From contig WNYE01000041.1 in assembly GCA_021396245.1 (NCBI GenBank), positions 62,001 to 126,000 of the forward strand: DNA of 64,000 nt, written 5' to 3'. The notes beneath the pieces are model-generated. The model ran no database searches. It was not told where the DNA came from and saw only the letters and a program-made list of their open reading frames with translations. The position numbers were made by a program, and so were the translations under genes. The stretch is from Sporothrix humicola (taxonomy: Eukaryota; Ascomycota; Sordariomycetes; Ophiostomatales; Ophiostomataceae). Position 1 is the stretch's first letter. Each line of letters begins with the position of its first letter. This document shows positions 47,201 through 58,441 of the stretch, in pieces.

Positions 47201-47483
47201 CATTTTGGTGACCCACGGCGTCCTCTTTGCCCTCATGGCGCTCCTCGACGTCAACGAGAGCCGAGTCCGCGAGCTTTGCCGCGATCTGCCGCGCGAAGTC
47301 GTCCAGACCAGAGATTGGGCCTTGCAGATTTTGGACAATATTCGGGCCAGCGGTGGAGGCGCCGATACCTCAGGCAACAGCCAAGAGAGCGAGATCCAGA
47401 TGATGGCGGCCGGCACCTACATCAAGCTGACCGAGGGCATGGAGAGCTACAAAAACTTGCTCATGGGCGAGATGATCGGCTGA
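44272..47483 (+). CDS. TEL2: telomere length regulation / TTT complex protein Tel2
   Basis: Three exons, 44272-45151, 45206-45640 and 45700-47483, encode 1032 residues, a length I consider normal for filamentous fungi and longer than the yeast protein. Intron 1 has gtaagt and tatag; intron 2 has gtgaga, a gactaac branch and ctag; both are in phase 1. The protein is predicted to be mostly alpha-helical repeats. The conserved Tel2 C-terminal block is in exon 3 around RKATFGTEVLQHAQDLASIL and QLRLQGMVALVVAQPNVVGP. A Lys/Asp-rich disordered linker separates the halves near residues 525-615. Tel2 with Tti1 and Tti2 acts with Hsp90 to mature PIK-related kinases such as Tor, ATM and ATR. Confidence 0.9.
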
Positions 47484-47880
47484 ACCAGGAGCAAGGGTGA
47501 TAAGTAAACAGAAAAAATGACGCCAAGTCGAAGAACGCTCAGAGGCTTTAGTGGCTCACCTAGGTGGCGACTCGCTGTAATGCGCTAGCTTCCAGGGCAT
47601 GAACTACGTATTGCCGCCTGTCACTGCCCAAAATCGCCCCTAGAGCGCACGTGACCGCCCTCGGCTGACGCCGGAATGCATCGCTCCATCGCTCCACCAA
47701 AAAGCTGTCGCAATTCTTGACTGACAAATGCGAACAAACGAAAATCTGCTCACTTTATTCCCCAGCTTTCGGCACAACCTTCACGAACTTTCCCCTCCGA
47801 CAACAGTATCTGTCGACAATATCCTCTCGCAGTCTCGATCTTCTCCCTCTCACCCTCGCAAACCCCCCAGACCACACACA
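47484..47880. promoter_or_regulatory. intergenic, TEL2 3' end and COX17 promoter
   Basis: 397 bp between tandem genes. A short CT-rich and then CA-rich leader lies directly before the COX17 ATG. No other gene is seen. Confidence 0.5.
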
Positions 47881-48292
47881 ATGTCTTCCCCACAACAGGC
47901 ATCATCAACTTGTACGAATATACATATCCAGACTCAAGACATACGTCATGGCGATGCTCCATACCACACGACACAATGCTAACAGTTTTTCTCTCAGCGG
48001 CCGAGTCGTGCCCAGCACCTTCCATCTCGACCAGCGAGACCGCCACGAAGCCCAAGGTCAGTACAAAGTCAATTGGCTCGTCACAGTCTAATTTTTCGTC
48101 TGCGACGACTGCCACCACCCCACCACCTGGACCACTACTAACTCTCAACAGCCTTGCTGTGTCTGCACACAGGAAAAGTCCAAGCGCGACGAGTGCATGC
48201 TCTTCTCCAGCGCCGCCGACCCGGCCGCCGACTGCAAATCCACAATCGACCAGTACCGCTCCTGCATGGCCGGTTTCGGCTTCAAGGTGTAG
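47881..48292 (+). CDS. COX17: cytochrome c oxidase copper chaperone Cox17
   Basis: Three small exons, 47881-47911, 47998-48056 and 48152-48292, encode 76 residues. Intron 1 has gtacga, a gctaac branch and tcag; intron 2 has gtcagt, a tactaac branch and acag. The protein has the copper-binding KPCCVC motif (C32, C33, C35) and a twin CX9C scaffold (C35-C45 and C58-C68), ending CMAGFGFKV as in Cox17. It carries Cu(I) in the mitochondrial intermembrane space to Sco1 and Cox11. No presequence is expected; import is by the Mia40 route. The start at 47881 is the first ATG that splices into frame. Confidence 0.96.
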
Positions 48293-48576
48293 AAGGAAGA
48301 AGTGGTGATTAAAAAGCAAAATGGAAGGCACGAATGGAGATCTGGTGTACAAAACCTCATGACGTGACGGCCGGCCGGAATGTACGATACGAATAAAAGG
48401 AGCATTGAGCACTGGGACGGTTAGAAAATGGCCACGGCCCACGTCTTTTTTTTTAGATTCAGCATAACGAAATACAGATTCCCCAAGATTTATACTCCAC
48501 GGCTTTCTTGCCACCTTTTCGACTTCGTTGTCTTGTCCTAAAACCAAGTTGCAGGTCTTATTCTCCTCACGTTTGC

Positions 48577-49178
48577 TCAAACCCGAACAGAGTCTACCTC
48601 CATGGCATCATCCTCGAGGACGGCCAGCTCGGCCTCCTCGGCCAGTCCCGTGTACACAGTCTGCAGCAGACTGGTCAGATTCATGCAGCTGTTGTAGAAC
48701 CGGCCCACCTTATCAGCCACGGCACGCTGCTTGGCATCGCGCAGCTCCATCGCCGCCACCAGCCGGTCCATCTGCTCCTGCCGAGTGCGGGCCCTACAAG
48801 GTCAGTGCTGCTCAGCGTTCTCTCAATGGAAAGTGGTATAGGACACAACATACCTGGCCTTGGCACGCTCGGCGAGACGAGCTTCAGTCCTCTTGACAAT
48901 CTCGGCCACCTTGGTCTGATACTTCTTCTCAATTTTCTTGCGAGCGGCGAACCGGCGTTTCTTGTGCTACAGGATGTCAGTGCTGGACTTCTTGTCATAA
49001 AAAACAATAGGGATGGATATCCACCCACCCCGTCAATGACTTTCTTTAGCTCCGTGGCTGCTTGGACGGGGTCGAAATCGTCTCCCCCCTCGCTGTCAAG
49101 GCCCATATCCGAACCTAGGCCGGCCGGTTCAATATTGGGCTGCCGACGCCGCGCCGTTGTTGACTTTCTAGGAGGCAT
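48577..49178 (-). CDS. small coiled-coil orphan protein
   Basis: Three exons, 49029-49178, 48854-48966 and 48577-48793, encode 159 residues. Introns have gtgggt...tgtag and gtatgt...tgtag, each with a ctgac-type branch; phases are 0 and 2. The N-terminus is basic (MPPRKSTTARRRQP), then acidic. The middle is highly charged and predicted helical (HKKRRFAARKKIEKKYQTK, then RAKARARTRQEQMDRL). The C-terminus includes GRFYNSCMNLTSLLQTVYTG and an acidic tail EDDAMEVDSV. It could be a chromatin, kinetochore or DNA-repair accessory factor, but I have no family match. It is convergent with COX17 (284 bp between stops) and divergent from PXR1. Confidence 0.75.
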
Positions 49179-49964
49179 GGTTGTAGTAGTCGAGTGTTGT
49201 GAGTTATATGGTTTGTATAGCTCGATACAATCGAGAAAAAAGACATAGAATATGGGAGAAAGGAGTAATTCGGAAAAACTTAGGGGAAATTTGCCTTTTT
49301 CATGCATGCTCTTTCCTAGATTGACCTCTTGGTATCATCAAAGGCAAGAGCGACCCGATATGGACCATCGTAGCTTCCTTTATTAACAATCAACATCACC
49401 ACTCACATTGTTCCTTCCGTTTTCAAATTTCATGTGATTCTCTTGTGAAATTTATCTCTCGCATTGTTTTTCTGAAGATTTTGTGTTGTTTTAGTGTGCC
49501 AACAAGTATGTACCATTCCCGATACAATAAACATTGAACAAATAGTGATTCAACATGCAAGTTCCTAACAACCACCAACAACATACCTACTTGCGGTCAA
49601 ATTCGCGTACGTGCATATATACACAGTCTTGAAGTAGAAGCACTAGGACAATTTATTGGTGGCAATCAACTTCTATTTTTTTATTATTTCTAGAACAGGT
49701 CAAAAGACGATACAGTAACAAAGCCCAATCACGTGATACATCACGCCTCGAAGCGGTCTAGGTCTGGGGCTTATCCTGGGGCTTATCAGAGGTTAGATAA
49801 GCCCCACATAAAATATCTCAGGCAGAAAAAAAAGTTTAATGGGGCGCGCTTGTTGGAATTTCTCGATTCTCGACCCCCATCCACTTCTTCTCTTGTTCCC
49901 ATCAACATACTTATCAACATCGATCCAGACGAGCAGAGCCCTTGCTCCCCACACAACAGTCGCC
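49179..49964. promoter_or_regulatory. bidirectional upstream region with GATA-site hairpin
   Basis: 786 bp between the coiled-coil gene and PXR1. The first 500 bp is A/T-rich. A cluster of GGGGCTTATC repeats with an inverted copy lies at 49766-49805, about 160 bp before the PXR1 ATG, and is listed separately. Confidence 0.55.
49766..49805. promoter_or_regulatory. GGGGCTTATC direct and inverted repeats (GATA-type sites)
   Basis: Two direct copies of GGGGCTTATC (49766-49775 and 49778-49787) are followed, after eight bases, by the exact inverse GATAAGCCCC (49796-49805). The second and third copies form a perfect 10-bp stem. Each copy includes CTTATC/GATAAG, the core bound by fungal GATA factors such as AreA/NIT2. 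The position upstream of PXR1 suggests a regulatory role, which is inference. Confidence 0.55.
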
Positions 49965-51142
49965 ATGGGCCTCGCAGGAGTAAAAAAGTGAGTGCGGCAG
50001 ATACCAAGGAGGTGCCGCTTCTGACCAATAACTAACATTTCTCCTTTCTCCAGCAAAACGAAAATCGGCGACGATCCGAACAATACAAAATGGGCTCGCA
50101 ACACCCAGACTTTCGGCCATAAGATCCTCCGCTCACAAGGCTGGGAGCCCGGACAATACCTCGGCCAGAAGGATGCAGCACATGCCGCCAACTACACCAC
50201 CGCCAGCTCGTCGTACATCCGGACAGTTTTGCGGCAAGAAAACCTGGGCGTCGGCGCCGCCGGCCCGGGCGGCAACACAGCAGACCAGTGCACCGGTCTC
50301 GATGTCTTCAAGGACCTTTTGGGACGTCTCAACGGCAAATCAGAAACGGTGATCGAGAAGCAGCGGCAAGCGCGCGAAAGCGTCAAGATGACCCTGTACG
50401 TCGAGCGGCGATACGGCCCTATGCGCTTCGTGCGTGGTGGTTATCTGATCGGCGAAGACGAGACGACAGAAAAGACGCCAGAGATGATCGAGAAGCCGGC
50501 GGCGACAACAGAAACGGCCAAGACCGATGCTGAGGCCACACCTTCATCCGAGACTACCCCCATATCCTCGTCCGAATCGACACCCTCTACATCAGACACC
50601 GAAGCCGAGTCCGACACCAAGGAAGCACGGAGAAAGGCCAAGAAGGAGCGCAAGGAAGAGAAGAAGGAAAAGTCAAGAAAACGGAAAGCGTCCAGCGACG
50701 ACGACGAGGAGGCCGACAACAGCGACCGGAAAGAGAAGAAGAGAAAGCGGAGCAAGGATGACGGCGATGACGACGAGAAGGCCGAGAAGAAACGGAGAAA
50801 GCAGGAGAAGAAGGAGCGGAAAGAGCTAAAGGAGAAGGAGAAGAGAGAGAAGAAGGAAAAGAAGGAGAAGAAAAAGGAGAAGAAGGACAAGAAGCGGAAG
50901 GCGTCCACAGACGAGATGGACGTCGACTCTGCCACACCATCCGAGTCGGAAAAGGCAGTCCCTGCCGCGTTTTCTGCTGCACGGTCCAGCGGTAACCTGG
51001 CACGGAGACGATTCATCAACTCAAAGCGGGCAGCTGTGTCTGATCCCCAGGCACTGAAGCAGGTAAGCTTTCATTCAACCCACACTTTTTTTTCAAGAAC
51101 GAACGACTAACATGTGGACAGATTTTCATGATAAAGGCATAA
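49965..51142 (+). CDS. PXR1: G-patch ribosome biogenesis / telomerase regulator PXR1 (PINX1)
   Basis: Three exons, 49965-49987, 50054-51062 and 51122-51142, encode 350 residues. Intron 1 has gtgagt and ccag, in phase 2; intron 2 has gtaagc, a gactaac branch and acag, in phase 0. The G-patch runs from about residue 18 to 78, beginning NTKWARNTQTFGHKILRSQG and including GLGxG-like NLGVGA. The C-terminal half is a long Lys/Glu-rich low-complexity region (KKEKKEKKKEKKDKK near 300) typical of nucleolar PXR1/Gno1. The last exon gives IFMIKA after KRAAVSDPQALKQ, matching the family ending. It activates the RNA helicase Prp43 in rRNA and snoRNA processing and, in yeast and human, restrains telomerase. 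Confidence 0.93.
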
Positions 51143-51308
51143 TTGGCTTCCAGCGATAGGACAACGGCGTTATTTATTTGATTTTGGCGACTCTAAAAGC
51201 AGGGCGTGCATTTTGGTTTTAAATTTCCACGATAGATCTAAGATATCTAGAATCTGACAAGAGCTATATGCATTGTTGGCAAAAAGCACCACATATCATA
51301 TGGTATCA

Positions 51309-52889
51309 TTATTTTGTATTTCTCCGCCCCCTTTTGGACATCTCGTCTGTGAGAAGGCCTTCAAGACCTTTGAGAAGTTCCGCCATGATATTCCCGTGAT
51401 CAGACAGGTTGGCCTCCATCGTCTTCCTAGAATCACTCTGAACCACTGTGGCCTCTTCTTCATTTCCCCCTCTATCCCCAGCATCGTCTTTGGAATCAGG
51501 AACAGGCACAATTGTGCAGCTATCGGAATCGTCTTCACTGTCCTCCTTGATGCTACTCTCTGTGCCTTTGCCAGTGGTCCAAAAGCGCTCGTTCTTAGAT
51601 ATCTTTTGTAAGAGGGCAAAGGTCCGAGCCAACGAAAACCGTGACGGTTCTCGAGTATGGATGGGCCCTGCTCGACTCGGCTCTGCCTTTTGCCGTCCGA
51701 TTCGGCCGAGGTCAGAGAACATGGCATAGTCCACAATGAGATCATCAATGACAGTCCTTCCCTTTGGTCTCTCGTCAAATGGCGACAGTCGCAGCGGCCG
51801 TTCCCACTCGTTACGAAAATGCGCCCTAAACGCGGCGTTGACTGCGAGAAACGGCAGCGCGGCGGCGACGAACCGGACGAGGACCAGGCGCAGACTGTCC
51901 AGATGACCGACACGAGAAGCCAGCGGCTGCTCGTAGACAATAGTCAACGAACGCAGTAGCGGATCGGACAGGCGCAAGATGGCATAGTCCATCTGCCCCA
52001 AGGCCCGAATGGCTTGGCCCAAAGTCGAGTCAAAACTGCTCACAATGGACTTGACTGCGTAACTGCTCCTGTCTGCATCGTCCGTTGGTGACGCTGATGT
52101 TGATCCTGGTAGAACCGCATCACACCATGCTGTAATTTGTTTCTTGGCATATTGCATCATACCACGGTGGTCGACAGACGCGCCGGCGATAAACATGGAC
52201 GTATTTGTGAGCAGACTGTCTCCGTACAGAGGTTGCTGGCGATCATATTTGGCGCCAGGGTAGCCGAAAAAGTACATGAACTGGAAGACGCTGCCGAGTT
52301 GCTCTGGACAGTGATTGTGCAGCTCGATGACGCTCATGGACTCATTGTCTGACTTCGAAACAGGCAAGAAGGCGGAGAAGTAGTGGCACTTGCGCAAAAC
52401 GTTCTTGTGGAGGTGCCATTCGAATTTCTTGCAGACAACCTTGACGTTCCAACCGTTAGGTGTGTATTGGCGCCTGAAAGAATATATTAGATTCGTTAAG
52501 CCATTTCACCATACTGTACTTTGATAATTTTCCACTTGCCTTGGCTTAAATGCTGCATTGCCCTGCTTGTCATTGTGTGAGAGAACAGCGTTTGTGGGGG
52601 TTTGGTCACTAGTAACAGATTCTTCCTGATCTTTATCATCGTCAGAAGGCTTTTCTCTAAGAGAAGGCGGCTCCTGTACTGGATGCAGAGCCTCTGGTTG
52701 TGGATAAGGCTTGCGGATCGGTGAAGATGAGTCTGATCGGCGGGATGTGGTATCGCTGGCATCGTCGTTGTCGGGGTTCTTTCGCCACGGCTTATGATAT
52801 CGGCCTCGTCCTCGCCAGCTAGATGAGTTGCGGCCAGTCGATCGGCCTCTATAACTGCCACGACCTCTAGGCGGCGATTCCTCCATCAT
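51309..52889 (-). CDS. RG-rich BTB/POZ domain protein
   Basis: Two exons, 52540-52889 and 51309-52473, encode 504 residues. The intron begins gcaagt after AAG and ends ttcag, so it is a GC-AG intron; splicing joins FKPR to RQYTPNGWNVKVVCKKFEWH without a stop. The N-terminus is an RG-rich tract (PRGRGSYRGRSTGRN, WRGRGRYHKPW) suited to RNA binding, followed by a disordered acidic linker. Residues about 120-225 look like a BTB/POZ fold (VVCKKFEWHLHKNVLRKCHYF, then VIELHNHCPEQLGSVFQFMYF), with helical BACK-like sequence after it. The last 120 residues are Asp/Glu/Ser-rich and end GLLTDEMSKRGRRNTK. Partner and function are unknown. It is convergent with PXR1 (166 bp). Confidence 0.75.
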
Positions 52890-54551
52890 TCATGGCTGCC
52901 AAGTTTTGCACATCGCGTGGTTTTGGTGATTCACAGCTGTCGAAGAGTCCGTTGTGGTTTGTGGCGAGGTGCGGCTGTGAATTTTTCGCTGGTTTTCAAT
53001 GGGCATGCGTTTTGTTTGTTCTGTTTTCACCATCTCCTCACTTTCATCTCAGGCTCTGACCCGATGCGAAAACAGCCAGTACAAAGCTTCTGGCTGCTTC
53101 GTTTGCCGGCCGGCCCACTTCACGCTCTTTGAAAAATGCCATATTTTGTTCTCAGTTAGTTGGGATGAAATTGTGGCAAAAAATAACACATCAAATAGTG
53201 AATGTGATGGTTGGTATAAGATGACAATATTGCTCGTTTGGCGTGTTTATATAACGTATCGTAAAGTGGTACTGTAGGTTTCGATAAGCCCGACGATCGT
53301 TTGGTATATCTCAATAAATGCTTTTATCAAGTTACTGATGTTGATTAACATGCGTTTTGTTTCTCGCGAAGTACAGAAAGCATCTCGACGAGATAACACA
53401 ATGTGAGAGTTCAAAACATGACTCTCCTATCTGCATCGCAGTTGCCTCCCCGACCACGTGCCGGTCTTTCTCTAGGATGGGTATTGTGTTTCTTATCATT
53501 TGAGGAAGGTGCGACAGTGTCTACTAGAGAACCAACTCCTTCCTTCTTCTTTTACTGGACAACATACTCTAGAGAGACGGAGAATAGCCAAGTCAAGACA
53601 CAGCGCCGGCCGTGATATGTCTACAGGAGGGCTACAGCTCCCTTTTGTGGCATTCTCACGGACGTTTAGCTCAATTGAGAAGGATAATTGGGCAGCTTGG
53701 TATCTTCTTGTCAGACAAGCTGTCGCACCGTAGTCGACAAAATCTCTCTCCTGAACCACCGTGTACGACAGTAAACAAGGCGACGGTGGTGGCAATGGTA
53801 GCAACAGTGAAAACGAAACACAGAAGAGAGCAATAAAATAGGAGAATATCTTCTCACGAGCAAGGATCTGATTAAATCAAATCCGTTTATTGCTGGAATC
53901 TGCTTTGTGATCTGGTTAGTCAGCGGCTTCCCTGGCCGTGATGTATTACAGGAAGGTGCCCAACTTCCTAATTGGGTAATTAAGACACAGGCACATGGCG
54001 ATGGCGAGGGAACACAGTACACACCGGTACATCCATCCCCCTAAAAATGACTAGTGATGACTAAGACTGTAATCGACAACAACACACAGCATATTGGACC
54101 AGCATACAGCATAATCGATACTTGCGCCATTAGACCATCCAGTATACTCAGCCCAGGTATCACAGTACATCTTCAACGCGCGGAACGAGTGGTCAGTAAC
54201 CCTCATCGATTAGGCCATCCATTATTGTCGTCCGGCCCCTATTCTTCGACAGAATTTTCTGAGACCATAGAAACCATCAGAGGCTATCAGAGACCGGACG
54301 AAAGATGTTACTGTGCTGTCTCCTGATAGATTCCATCTTTTGCTTCCTGGACGGTAGCGTTTTGTACGATCGGGTGCATAACAGCAAACTCGTCCTGATC
54401 GCTCGCAAACTCTTCATCATCGCGCTCTTCTGTCTGGTGCATCGAGCACTGCTTCATTTCCTCTCCGGCACCCGATCCAACATCGAAATCAAAGAGCCAG
54501 AGTTGTTGCTCTGACATATATTGTCGACATTCATCCTCTCTCTAGCACGCA
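52890..54551. other. intergenic, upstream of BTB gene and nucleoside transporter
   Basis: 1662 bp between two divergent genes. Several short frames exist but none has a domain or conserved look. Composition is more AT-rich around 53140-53400. No repeats of note. Confidence 0.5.
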
Positions 54552-56528
54552 ATGGACAAGGCCACAATCTCCCCTGGGCAGAGCTCTAAATCGGTACCCG
54601 AAAGAAGCATCCCATCCAATTCATCATCGAACGGCCCCGAGAAACCCATCGACGACAAATCCGTCACTAAGTCGGCACGAATTGGCTCTCAGGATAGTGG
54701 GGAAACAGCTGTTCCATCAGAAGCCCATGGCGTGATGGAGGTCCGGGAACCGGCCGCCAATGCCCATGATGGAGCTGTGGTGGCCGCTCAGGCTGCCGAT
54801 AAACCAATCGAAGACGAGATCGAAACCAAACGATGGCGAAAATTTTGTTCCCCCGGCCCCCTCAGGCCGCACATCTACCGCACCATCCTCATCACTGTTG
54901 TCGTCGTCATGACCGGCTGGTGGATTGCCGGCCTCGTTCTCCACCGCCACGATCTTGGATGGGTGGTCCCCTTCCTGGTGTGGCTCGCCATCGTCTCCCG
55001 AATCCTGGCGCTGCACGGGCCGACAAAGAAACGAGTTGGAGGAGCCATTCGGTCTGTCGTTTCGATGCTGATAGCATGCCGCTCGAAGGGCTGTGAAGCT
55101 TTGCCGGAAAAGGTCCACAAGTTCTCCGAGCGATACCCAAATGTCCCACTGGTCGTGGTCACTTTGGCAATCATTCTCTTGGGCACCTATATTCCATCAG
55201 AGTCGAGCGGCAGCAGCCGTGCCGACCGGTCCGTCAGTCTGTTCGGCATGGTGGTGTTCTTTGGTGCCTTTTATGCCACCTCGCGGAACCGTCGCAAGAT
55301 CAACTACCAGGCTGTTCTCGGCGGCACGGCTGCGCAGTTTGTCCTTGGCTTGCTTGTCCTCAAGACAAAGGTAGGCTACGACGTGTTTGCCTTTATCGGC
55401 AATATGGCCAAGAAGCTGCTTGGCTTCTCTGCCGATGGAACTGTCTTCTTGACTAACAAATCGGTGCTGTCACTCGGCTGGTTCTTTATAACGGTTGTGC
55501 CTGCCGTCATCTTCTTCGTGTCCTTTGTCCAGCTCCTGCAATACTGGGGCTGGATCGGATGGCTTGTCGGCCACTTTGCCACGGTCTTCACCTACTTGCT
55601 AGGTATCTCTGGTGCCGAAGCCGTTGTGGCAGCCGCGTCGCCCTTTATCGGACAGGGCGAGTCTGCCGTGCTGATCCGCCAGTACATGCCGCGCCTGACG
55701 GACGCCGAGCTCCATCAAATCATGACCTCCGGGTTCGCCACGATTGCTGGCAGCGTCATGTCGGCGTACATGCAGATGGGCATTAGTCCTGTCGCCATTG
55801 TATCCTCGTGCGTCATGAGCATCCCGGCATCGATTGCGTTATCAAAGCTGCGCTATCCAGAGACCGAGAAGCCCGTCACACAAGGCAAAGGTCCCCTACA
55901 CAACAAGGCAAACGAAGAGCAAGTCAACATAGAAGAAGGACGCCAGGATGCAGGCCAGGTTGTCGAAGAAGAGAAGCCTTACAATGCACTCCATGCTGTC
56001 GGGCTGGGATCGTGGCTGGGACTCAAGATCGCAGGCATGATTGTGGCCAGTGTGTTGTGCATCATGGCGCTGTTGGGTCTTGTCGATGGTCTACTCGGGT
56101 GGTGGGGCAGTTACATCAACGTGCCACAGCTCAGCATCCATCTGATCATGGGATACATCTTGTATCCTGTGGCCTTTTTGCTCGGTGTCGACCGCAACAA
56201 TAACGGAGGCAGTGACCTGCGCAAGGTCGCCGAGCTTCTCGGCATCAAGATTGTGGCCAACGAGTTCGTGGCCTACGGCGACCTGACGTCCGACCCTCAA
56301 TACAGCTCGCTATCACCACGCTCGAGAGTCATTGCCATGTATGCGCTGTGCGGCTTTGGCAACTTCAGTGCTGTGGGCATCCAAATTGGTGCTTTGACAC
56401 AGCTTGCACCGGGACGGTCGGCCGACGTGGCACGTGTGGCCTTCTCGGCCCTTATCACGGGCATTGTCGCCACTCTGACCAGCGCCAATATTGCAGGCAT
56501 GCTCATCGGCGGGGACGGGCTGCGTTGA
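54552..56528 (+). CDS. concentrative nucleoside transporter (CNT/SLC28 family)
   Basis: Single exon of 658 residues. The first 105 residues are hydrophilic and Ser-rich; the first membrane helix is about 111-131 (TILITVVVVMTGWWIAGLVL), and I count roughly 11-13 hydrophobic segments in all. Family hallmarks are GQGESAVLIRQYMPRLT in the place of the usual GQTEA loop, GFATIAGSVMSAYMQMGI in the gate region, and NEFVAYGDL near residue 573. An extra hydrophilic loop (about 440-480, KPVTQGKGPLHNKANEEQ) separates two core helices and is likely cytosolic. The family imports purine or pyrimidine nucleosides with H+ or Na+ across the plasma membrane; H+ coupling is likely in fungi, though specificity cannot be read here. 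Confidence 0.93.
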   Translation: MDKATISPGQSSKSVPERSIPSNSSSNGPEKPIDDKSVTKSARIGSQDSGETAVPSEAHGVMEVREPAANAHDGAVVAAQAADKPIEDEIETKRWRKFCSPGPLRPHIYRTILITVVVVMTGWWIAGLVLHRHDLGWVVPFLVWLAIVSRILALHGPTKKRVGGAIRSVVSMLIACRSKGCEALPEKVHKFSERYPNVPLVVVTLAIILLGTYIPSESSGSSRADRSVSLFGMVVFFGAFYATSRNRRKINYQAVLGGTAAQFVLGLLVLKTKVGYDVFAFIGNMAKKLLGFSADGTVFLTNKSVLSLGWFFITVVPAVIFFVSFVQLLQYWGWIGWLVGHFATVFTYLLGISGAEAVVAAASPFIGQGESAVLIRQYMPRLTDAELHQIMTSGFATIAGSVMSAYMQMGISPVAIVSSCVMSIPASIALSKLRYPETEKPVTQGKGPLHNKANEEQVNIEEGRQDAGQVVEEEKPYNALHAVGLGSWLGLKIAGMIVASVLCIMALLGLVDGLLGWWGSYINVPQLSIHLIMGYILYPVAFLLGVDRNNNGGSDLRKVAELLGIKIVANEFVAYGDLTSDPQYSSLSPRSRVIAMYALCGFGNFSAVGIQIGALTQLAPGRSADVARVAFSALITGIVATLTSANIAGMLIGGDGLR

Positions 56529-57294
56529 TCTGGCAAAGGCGCAGAAGAAAAAGCAAATTCTTGGGCTGGTACGTTATCTCTCTGACGAGATGGCATCTAT
56601 CTTTCTAGGTTATTATTTCTTCATTTCTTTTAGTATAGTCATATGGTCGAGAGATAAAAGATAAACGCAGCCAAGGATACCAACACTTGCATGCTTCTAG
56701 ATAACCATTAGGTTTTCGTTTTTATTTTTATTGTTTATTTTATTAAGAAAGATTTGGAAATGGGATTGGCCTTTGCAAAGTCGATGATGGAAATGACTAT
56801 CTCCTGATACACTACGATGGCCACGCTTGCTTACTCCGACGTCAGTGGTTCGTTGGGCGAGGCTCTCCCTTGATAAGACGACTCTGTGGAAGAACGTTTT
56901 GCTTCTTCTCTGGTTTCGAGCGAAGGATTGTGTCGAAGAAAATGACGCTGATGTCTTCTAGATAATGCCTATCTCTGATTCCATTTCGCATTGTGCCTCG
57001 CATCCTTCATCTTTCTCCGGATTAGGAAAACGGCCTGTCGAGTACAAAGACAGTCCAGATATGCCTTCGTTCTGCAGCACCCTCCACACCACAACCCCTC
57101 ACTCCATTTATCTTGGAGGTGAATACCATGGTCATTTAACAATCTGACCAATGAGAATCAAATCAAGGCGAGCCTACATGGATCGTCGATGACCTTTTTT
57201 GTTTAAGGATTTTAGAAACTTGTCCACATCGACGAAACATCCCATCCCACTATTCACATGAACATAAAGTGGACTTAGACTGGCTCACTCGATA

Positions 57295-57327
57295 GAGTGG
57301 GCACAGAGTGGGCACAGAGTGGGCACA
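57295..57327. repeat. 11-bp tandem repeat, three copies
   Basis: GAGTGGGCACA repeated three times without mismatch. It is too short to class; no gene overlaps it. Confidence 0.8.
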
Positions 57328-58441
57328 TTGATGGACGCTACGGACCTTGGACAATCCGGGGTAAAAACCCTTGGACTAGACCAAATAGTACTTATACAAC
57401 GACCACCAAGTAATGCTATAGGCGTCAGAGGGCCATCTGCAGAGTCCCAAGTCAGCGCCCGCGGCCACATGCCCTCTCTAGATACTGGTGTTGACGACGG
57501 CGTCTGAACTGGCGCTCGTTTTGGTTCACTTCCCAGGGACTTGTAGTTTCTGGACTGATTGGAAACGGGACTGCCCAGGACATTGCAAGTGCATCTGCGG
57601 GGAAGCAGGCGAAACAAGCCAAAGTGCTTGACAACGTACACAGTATTTGGATTGTACTTGTATGTGATCGAGTTCTTCTTGTTTTTCTAGTTCTTGCCCC
57701 ACAAGTGCAGAGCGCGGCACATAATTATAGAGCATCTAGTCCTAGCAAGGGCAAGCAACCTGCGAGATGCGGTGTTGTGTTGGCGCTAGCTTGCCTCGTC
57801 GAAGAGGGTGTTCTAGTGTCATCTAGGCGAGCTAGGTATGTTTCGTTTGTCTCGTTCGTCTCGTGCTCTGTTCTCCGTGTTCTCTCTCTCCTTTCTCTCG
57901 TTGTCCGGTTGTACGAAACAATGTTGAATAGAAATCATGCAGCGGCCTTCTTGAAGGATGCAACCACAACTGATAAAACGAAAAGGAAATAAGGATACAG
58001 CCAAATAGTAGTTATGGTCGACTCACCTTGATTTGAACATCTCCGCTCCGTCTTGTTGGGCGTTATTCTGCTTCTTAACATGCCCCCTCCTTGTGCAAAT
58101 TAATTCAGTCTTCAATTGAGGGACGTTTTGATGAGAAATGCGGTTGAGTAATATAGACACGTCTGAACCAAGATCCGCTTTCATTGGAAACTGCAAAAGG
58201 CTGGACAATCAAGTCGTTTGAGACGAGTCTCGCCAATCTCCGCCCTTGGCGGGCAGGCAAAAGCGCAAGATGTGTATCGTGTTGCATGGTCTGGCCGTTG
58301 GACCTCGACGGCATCTGGGCACATCTGGCACTTTTGGCGTGGTTGCTGACACCAACAGCTTCGTGTCTCGTCTTATTACAACCCAAGGAGCCAGCATCGC
58401 TGTTGGCAGAAAATGGTCGCGAAGCAGCTGTTGCAGGAAAG

